Shown here piece after piece: positions 60,078 to 64,000 of a stretch of DNA of 64,000 bases. Origin of the DNA: Lactobacillus agrestimuris (GTDB lineage Bacteria > Bacillota > Bacilli > Lactobacillales > Lactobacillaceae); contig NZ_CALPCQ010000001.1 in NCBI RefSeq assembly GCF_943193025.1, positions 1 to 64,000 on the forward strand. Reading direction: 5' to 3'. Numbering within the stretch: position 1 is the first letter of the stretch; each line of letters begins with the position of its first letter. A program made the position numbers and the translations under genes. The notes beneath the pieces were generated by a model. It was not told the origin of the DNA and did no database searches. It was given only the letters and a program-made list of their open reading frames with translations.

Positions 60078-61841
60078 ATGAAAACAAAGAAGATTTTAGC
60101 TTCAATCGGAATCGTTTCTGCAGCAGCTTTGTCATTAGTTGCCTGTGGTAAGAATGGTAATAATGACGCAGCAAAGGATGCTAAAAAATTTCCATCCTCA
60201 GCTCCAGTAAAATCTGAAAAGCAAGGTGGAACTGTAACAGTAGCTTTAGAAACTGATACTCCGTTTACCGGAATTTTCTCAGATGAATTATCAACAACAT
60301 CTATTGATTCAAGTGTTGCTGCACCAGCTGAAGAATCATTATTTGATACTGATGATCATTACAAAATCAACGATAAGGGTGCAGCCAAATTAAAGATTGA
60401 TAAAAATGCTAAGACTGTAACTATTACAGTTAAGAAAGGCGTTAAGTGGTCAGATGGTCAACAAGTAAATGCCAAGGATCTTGAATATCCATACGAAATC
60501 TTGGCTAACAAAAAGACTAAGGCTCAACGTTACGACAGTACTCTTGAATATATTGAAGGTATGAAAGAATACCACGAAGGTAAGGCTAATAGTATCTCAG
60601 GTATTGAAATGCCAGATGGCGAAAAAGGTCGTACAATTGTAATTCACTATAAGGAGTTAAAGCCAGGTATGTATTACAGTGGTAATGGTTATTTCTGGGA
60701 AGCTGCGGCACCATACCACTACTTAAAGGATGTTCCATTTGATAAGTTAGAATCATCAGATAAGATTAGAAAGAACCCAATGTACTTTGGACCATTTAAA
60801 GTTCAAAAGATAGTTCGTGGTCAATCTGTAACTTATGTTCCAAACAAGTATTACTGGCGTGGTAAACCAAAGTTGGATAAGATAACTTATCAAGTAGTCT
60901 CACCAAACTCAGCTTCACAAGCAATTAAGAGTCACAAATTTGATATTGCAGGTGTAGTTAACTCACAATGGGATCAAGTAAAAGATACAAAAGATGTAAA
61001 CTTTGTTGCCCAAGTTCCATTGGCATATAATTACCTTGGTTTCAAGGTAGGTAAATGGGATGCAGCTAAAGGTAAGAACGTAATGGACAAGAATTCAAAG
61101 ATGAATAATAAGGCATTACGTCAAGCTATTGGTTATGCAATGAACATTGATGCTGTTAACGATCGTTACTACAATGGTTTAACCTTTAGAGTCCCAACTT
61201 TAATTCCAAAGGGATTTGGTGATTACCATGATAGTAGTATCAAGGGTTACACTTACAATTTAAAGAAGGCTAATGAACTTCTTGACAAGGCTGGTTACAA
61301 GAAGAAGGGTAAGTGGCGTGTACAACCAAACGGTAAACCATTAACTATTAATTACATGGCAATGAGTGGTAACTCACTTAATGAATCAGTAACTCAAAAC
61401 TACATCCAACAATGGCACAAGATTGGTTTGAATGTTAAATTGCTTGGTGGTCGTTTGACTGAATCTAACTCATTCTACGATAAGCTTCAAAATGATGATA
61501 AGAGCGTAGATATGTTTAATGCAGGATGGACATTAGCATCTGAACCATCACAAGCAAGTATGTACGGTGAAACTTCACCAATGAACTTTACTCGTTTTGT
61601 AACTCCAGAAAACAACAAATTACTTAAAGAAATGGATTCACAAAAGGCATTTAACCACAAGTACCGTGTTGATGTCTTCCATGAATGGCAAAAGTACATG
61701 TTTGACGAAGCTTACGTAATTCCAACAACTAACTCATACAGTATCATTGCTTTGAACAATAAGATTACTGGTTACTCAACCAAGCCTTCACAAAACAATA
61801 ATGGTCACCAATTATGGTACAAGGTTGGTTACGCTAAGTAG
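60078..61841 (+). CDS. oppA: oligopeptide-binding lipoprotein OppA (copy 1)
   Basis: A 587-residue solute-binding protein. The signal peptide ends with the lipobox LVAC at residues 20-23, so the mature Cys is lipidated on the outer membrane face. The SBP_bac_5 family region has VKKGVKWSDGQQVNAKDLEY and GYAMNIDAVNDRYYNG. It captures peptides for OppBCDF. It is separated from oppC by a terminator and has its own promoter. Much of its sequence is shared with copy 2 (for example NNKALRQAI, GYKKKGK, VQPNGKPLTI). Confidence 0.95.
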   Translation: MKTKKILASIGIVSAAALSLVACGKNGNNDAAKDAKKFPSSAPVKSEKQGGTVTVALETDTPFTGIFSDELSTTSIDSSVAAPAEESLFDTDDHYKINDKGAAKLKIDKNAKTVTITVKKGVKWSDGQQVNAKDLEYPYEILANKKTKAQRYDSTLEYIEGMKEYHEGKANSISGIEMPDGEKGRTIVIHYKELKPGMYYSGNGYFWEAAAPYHYLKDVPFDKLESSDKIRKNPMYFGPFKVQKIVRGQSVTYVPNKYYWRGKPKLDKITYQVVSPNSASQAIKSHKFDIAGVVNSQWDQVKDTKDVNFVAQVPLAYNYLGFKVGKWDAAKGKNVMDKNSKMNNKALRQAIGYAMNIDAVNDRYYNGLTFRVPTLIPKGFGDYHDSSIKGYTYNLKKANELLDKAGYKKKGKWRVQPNGKPLTINYMAMSGNSLNESVTQNYIQQWHKIGLNVKLLGGRLTESNSFYDKLQNDDKSVDMFNAGWTLASEPSQASMYGETSPMNFTRFVTPENNKLLKEMDSQKAFNHKYRVDVFHEWQKYMFDEAYVIPTTNSYSIIALNNKITGYSTKPSQNNNGHQLWYKVGYAK

Positions 61842-61919
61842 TGCAATAAATCTCTAAATTTTATAACGGTATAATTCTTTATTTAAAACACAATATATAT
61901 CCTTAACTAACACATAGTG

Positions 61920-61954
61920 AGCACAGATATTCATATGAGTATCTGTGCTTATTT
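61920..61954 (+). terminator. hairpin between the two oppA genes
   Basis: AGCACAGATA and TATCTGTGCT form a perfect 10-bp stem with a 10-base loop, followed by TATTTGTT. Likely a terminator for copy 1, with a weak T-run. Confidence 0.7.
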
Positions 61955-61955
61955 G

Positions 61956-62003
61956 TTGTAACCGCTTTTCAGTAATGGTAAGATGGAATAGTCAACTTGC
62001 TTC
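61956..62003 (+). promoter_or_regulatory. promoter of the second oppA
   Basis: TTGTAA (61956-61961), a 17-base spacer and TAAGAT (61979-61984). Shares AAGATGG and TCAACTTGCTTC with the upstream region of copy 1. An imperfect cre-like word (TGTAACCGCTTTTC, 12 of 14 to consensus) overlaps the spacer. Confidence 0.6.
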
Positions 62004-62026
62004 GTTTGCTGGAGGATTTTTATTCT

Positions 62027-63796
62027 ATGAAAAAATTAAAATTACTTGCTGGCGTTACTTTGCTGTCAGGTGCGGCATTAACATTGGCCGCTTGTGGAAA
62101 TTCTAATAGATCAGGCGACGAATCAAAAACTGCTTCAAAATTCAGTGAAACAGTCCCAACTAAAACACCTAAGAACGGTGGTACAGTAAAGGTCGCTGTA
62201 GAAACAGATACACCTTTCACTGGTATTTTTAATGATGAACTTGCAACTAGTGCAACCGATACTGAAGTAGCACAATACGGTGCTGAAAGTTTGTTCGCTA
62301 CAGACGATAACTACAAGTTCACCAATAAAGGTGCCGCTACTGTTGATATCGATCAAAAGGCTAAGACTATTACTATTAATATCAAGAAAGGCGTTAAGTG
62401 GTCAGATGGTAAGCAAGTAAATGCTAAGGACTACGAATATGCTTACGAAATTATTGCTAATAAGGCTTCAAAATCTCAACGCTATACTTCAAGTTTAGCT
62501 GAACTTGAAGGTCTTAAAGAATACCACGAAGGCAAGACTGATAAGATTTCAGGTATTGAAATGCCAGATGGTGAAAATGGTCGTAAGATTGTCTTACACT
62601 TTAAGACTATGAAGCCAGGTATGGAAATGAGTGGTAATGGTTACTTCTGGGAAACAGCAGCTCCATATCACTACTTGAAGGATGTTAAGTTCCAAGACTT
62701 GATGTCAAGTAATAAGATCCGTAAGGCACCTCTTTACTTCGGACCATACAAACTTCAAAAGCTTGTTCGTGGACAATCAGCAACTTGGGTTCCAAATGAA
62801 TACTACTACAAGGGTAAGCCAAAGATTAAAAAGATCGTTGCTACTGTTGTTAACCCTAACTCAGTTGCTCAATCAATTAAGTCGAATAAGTTTGATGTAA
62901 CTAAGGTCATCAACTCACAATGGCAAAATGTTAAGGGTACAAAGGACGTAAACTTTATTGCTAATATTCCTTTGGCATACTCATATCTTGGATTTAAGGT
63001 TGGTAAGTGGGATGCTGCTAAGGGTGAAAACGTCATGAACAAGAACTCCAAGATGAATAATAAAGCCCTACGTCAAGCTATTGCATACGGTATGAATGTT
63101 AATCAAGTTGCTAAGCGTTACAACTTTGGTCTTTCATTTAGAGTTCCTACTTTGATTCCAAAGCAATTCGGTGACTACTACGACAAGGACATCAAAGGTT
63201 ATACTTATAATATTAAGAAGGGTGAAGAACTTCTTGATAAGGCAGGTTACAAGAAGAAGGGTAAGTACCGTGTACAACCTAATGGTAAGCCATTAACTAT
63301 TTACTTGGCTGCTATGACTGGTAGTTCAACTCAAGAACCAATTGTTCAAAATTACATCCAACAATGGCAAAAGATGGGACTTAACGTTAAGCTTACAACT
63401 GGTCGCTTAATCGAATTTAACTCATTCTACGACAAGGTTCAAAACGATAGTCCAAACGTTGATATGTTCTTAGGTGCATGGTCACTTTCAAGTGAACCTT
63501 CACCAGCTGATCTTTACGGAAAGAACGCACCAATGAACTATAGTCGTTTCACTACACCAGAAAATCAAAAGCTTCTTGATGAAATCGACTCAGAAAAGGC
63601 CTTTGACAATAAGTACCGTGTTGACAAGTTCCACGAATGGCAAAAGTATATGTTTGACCAAGCTTATGTTGTTCCGGTTTCAAACAACTACTCAATTACA
63701 GCTGTTAACAAGAACATTACCGGTTACTCACTTAAGCCATCTAAGTCAATGGGTAACGGATTCCCTAACTGGTACTACGTATCACTTGCAAAATAG
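62027..63796 (+). CDS. oppA: oligopeptide-binding lipoprotein OppA (copy 2)
   Basis: A 589-residue paralogue of copy 1. The signal peptide MKKLKLLAGVTLLSGAALTL ends in the lipobox LAAC. The same SBP_bac_5 motifs occur (IKKGVKWSDGKQVNAKDYEY, AYGMNVNQVAKRYNFG). The ATG at 62027 is used, with GGAGG (62011-62015) 11 bases upstream; an in-frame start at 61997 would lie before that site. Codon use is strongly biased (AAG, GGT, AAC), as in highly expressed genes. The two copies probably differ in peptide preference. Confidence 0.95.
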   Translation: MKKLKLLAGVTLLSGAALTLAACGNSNRSGDESKTASKFSETVPTKTPKNGGTVKVAVETDTPFTGIFNDELATSATDTEVAQYGAESLFATDDNYKFTNKGAATVDIDQKAKTITINIKKGVKWSDGKQVNAKDYEYAYEIIANKASKSQRYTSSLAELEGLKEYHEGKTDKISGIEMPDGENGRKIVLHFKTMKPGMEMSGNGYFWETAAPYHYLKDVKFQDLMSSNKIRKAPLYFGPYKLQKLVRGQSATWVPNEYYYKGKPKIKKIVATVVNPNSVAQSIKSNKFDVTKVINSQWQNVKGTKDVNFIANIPLAYSYLGFKVGKWDAAKGENVMNKNSKMNNKALRQAIAYGMNVNQVAKRYNFGLSFRVPTLIPKQFGDYYDKDIKGYTYNIKKGEELLDKAGYKKKGKYRVQPNGKPLTIYLAAMTGSSTQEPIVQNYIQQWQKMGLNVKLTTGRLIEFNSFYDKVQNDSPNVDMFLGAWSLSSEPSPADLYGKNAPMNYSRFTTPENQKLLDEIDSEKAFDNKYRVDKFHEWQKYMFDQAYVVPVSNNYSITAVNKNITGYSLKPSKSMGNGFPNWYYVSLAK

Positions 63797-63813
63797 AAAT
63801 AATATTTTTATAA

Positions 63814-63848
63814 AAAAGTCTAGTTCTATTCAAGCTAGGCTTTTTTGT
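63814..63848 (+). terminator. terminator of the second oppA
   Basis: AAAAGTCTAG and CTAGGCTTTT pair (one T-G wobble) around an 11-base loop, followed by TTTG. Confidence 0.85.
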
Positions 63849-63899
63849 ATGCACATAAAACTGGTATAATCTATAGTATTAGTACGAAAGGCATGGCTT

Positions 63900-64000
63900 A
63901 TGGTAAGTACAAAATTTATTAAACAATTAGACGAAAAATTTGGGATTAAATTTAATAACAAAGAATTACTTGAAGAGGCATTTACTCATTCCTCATATGC
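63900..64000 (+). CDS. rnc: ribonuclease III, 5' part, cut by the window end
   Basis: The first 33 codons of RNase III: MVSTKFIKQLDEKFGIKFNN and LLEEAFTHSSYA, the latter being the family's N-terminal motif. The ATG at 63900 follows GAAAGG by 8 bases, and TATAAT at 63865-63870 is a likely -10 box. The catalytic signature lies beyond the window. The position next to opp is consistent with lactobacillus genomes, where smc and ftsY usually follow. Confidence 0.88.
   Translation, partial: MVSTKFIKQLDEKFGIKFNNKELLEEAFTHSSY

Noticed and set aside
1-64000. CRISPR array
   Set aside because: No series of regularly spaced identical repeats was seen anywhere in the window, and there are no cas genes.

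Overview
The window comes from an AT-rich, low-GC Gram-positive bacterium. Gene content and gene order (PepX, a gal operon with class II GalT, double-glycine bacteriocin genes, an oppDFBC-oppA-oppA cluster next to rnc, and the core series rplU-rpmA ... recG-plsX-acpP) point to a host-associated Lactobacillus, most likely of the L. gasseri / L. johnsonii group. The genus rests on many recognisable proteins. The species group is an inference from memory of gene order and was not tested by alignment.

Left third (1-18.3 kb), accessory region. Two paralogous AgrC/AgrA-like quorum-sensing pairs flank a galactose operon. Pair 1 (18-2304) lies upstream of a promoter with repeated motifs, a Sec-secreted basic protein of unknown function and an enterocin-A-type immunity protein. 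A divergent galE / LacI-type regulator unit and galK-galT-galM-osmC follow (3.7-10.1 kb), with operators and cre sites that can be read directly. The second bacteriocin locus (10.6-17.8 kb) encodes an inducing peptide with a GG leader, histidine kinase, response regulator, C39-peptidase ABC exporter, accessory protein, two small GG-leader peptides with GxxxG motifs, a small two-helix putative immunity protein and a CPBP-family membrane protease. Sequence debris lies at both ends of this locus: an ABC-ATPase remnant, an unidentified coding remnant, a long hairpin and two similar words that look like insertion-sequence ends.

Middle (18.3-29.7 kb). This holds a ClC chloride channel/antiporter, pyrR under its own PyrR attenuator, a second PyrR attenuator with no recognisable gene behind it, a gene-poor AT-rich stretch, pepX, an Spx/ArsC-like protein, tRNA-Arg(UCU), a TarM-like glycosyltransferase, an ECF S-component, a 59-residue tautomerase, a DUF2325 protein and a YitT-type membrane protein.

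Right half (29.7-64 kb), core genome on the plus strand except rpmB. It contains ribosomal protein L21 (with leader) and L27, pepP, efp, asp23, nusB, folD, xseAB, ispA, tlyA, recN, gmk, rpoZ, priA, fmt, rsmB, the Stp/PrkC phosphatase-kinase pair, rsgA, rpe, thiN, rpmB, a second Asp23 protein with fakA, recG, plsX, acpP, the oligopeptide transporter oppDFBC with two separately promoted oppA lipoprotein genes, and the start of rnc at the window edge.

The material most worth a second look is in the first 18 kb: a candidate short two-peptide bacteriocin, a decayed duplicate of its promoter and leader, and a quorum-sensing-linked Sec-secreted protein paired with a pediocin-type immunity protein but no pediocin-type peptide. 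The orphan PyrR attenuator and the absence of the Prp protease gene between rplU and rpmA also merit checking.
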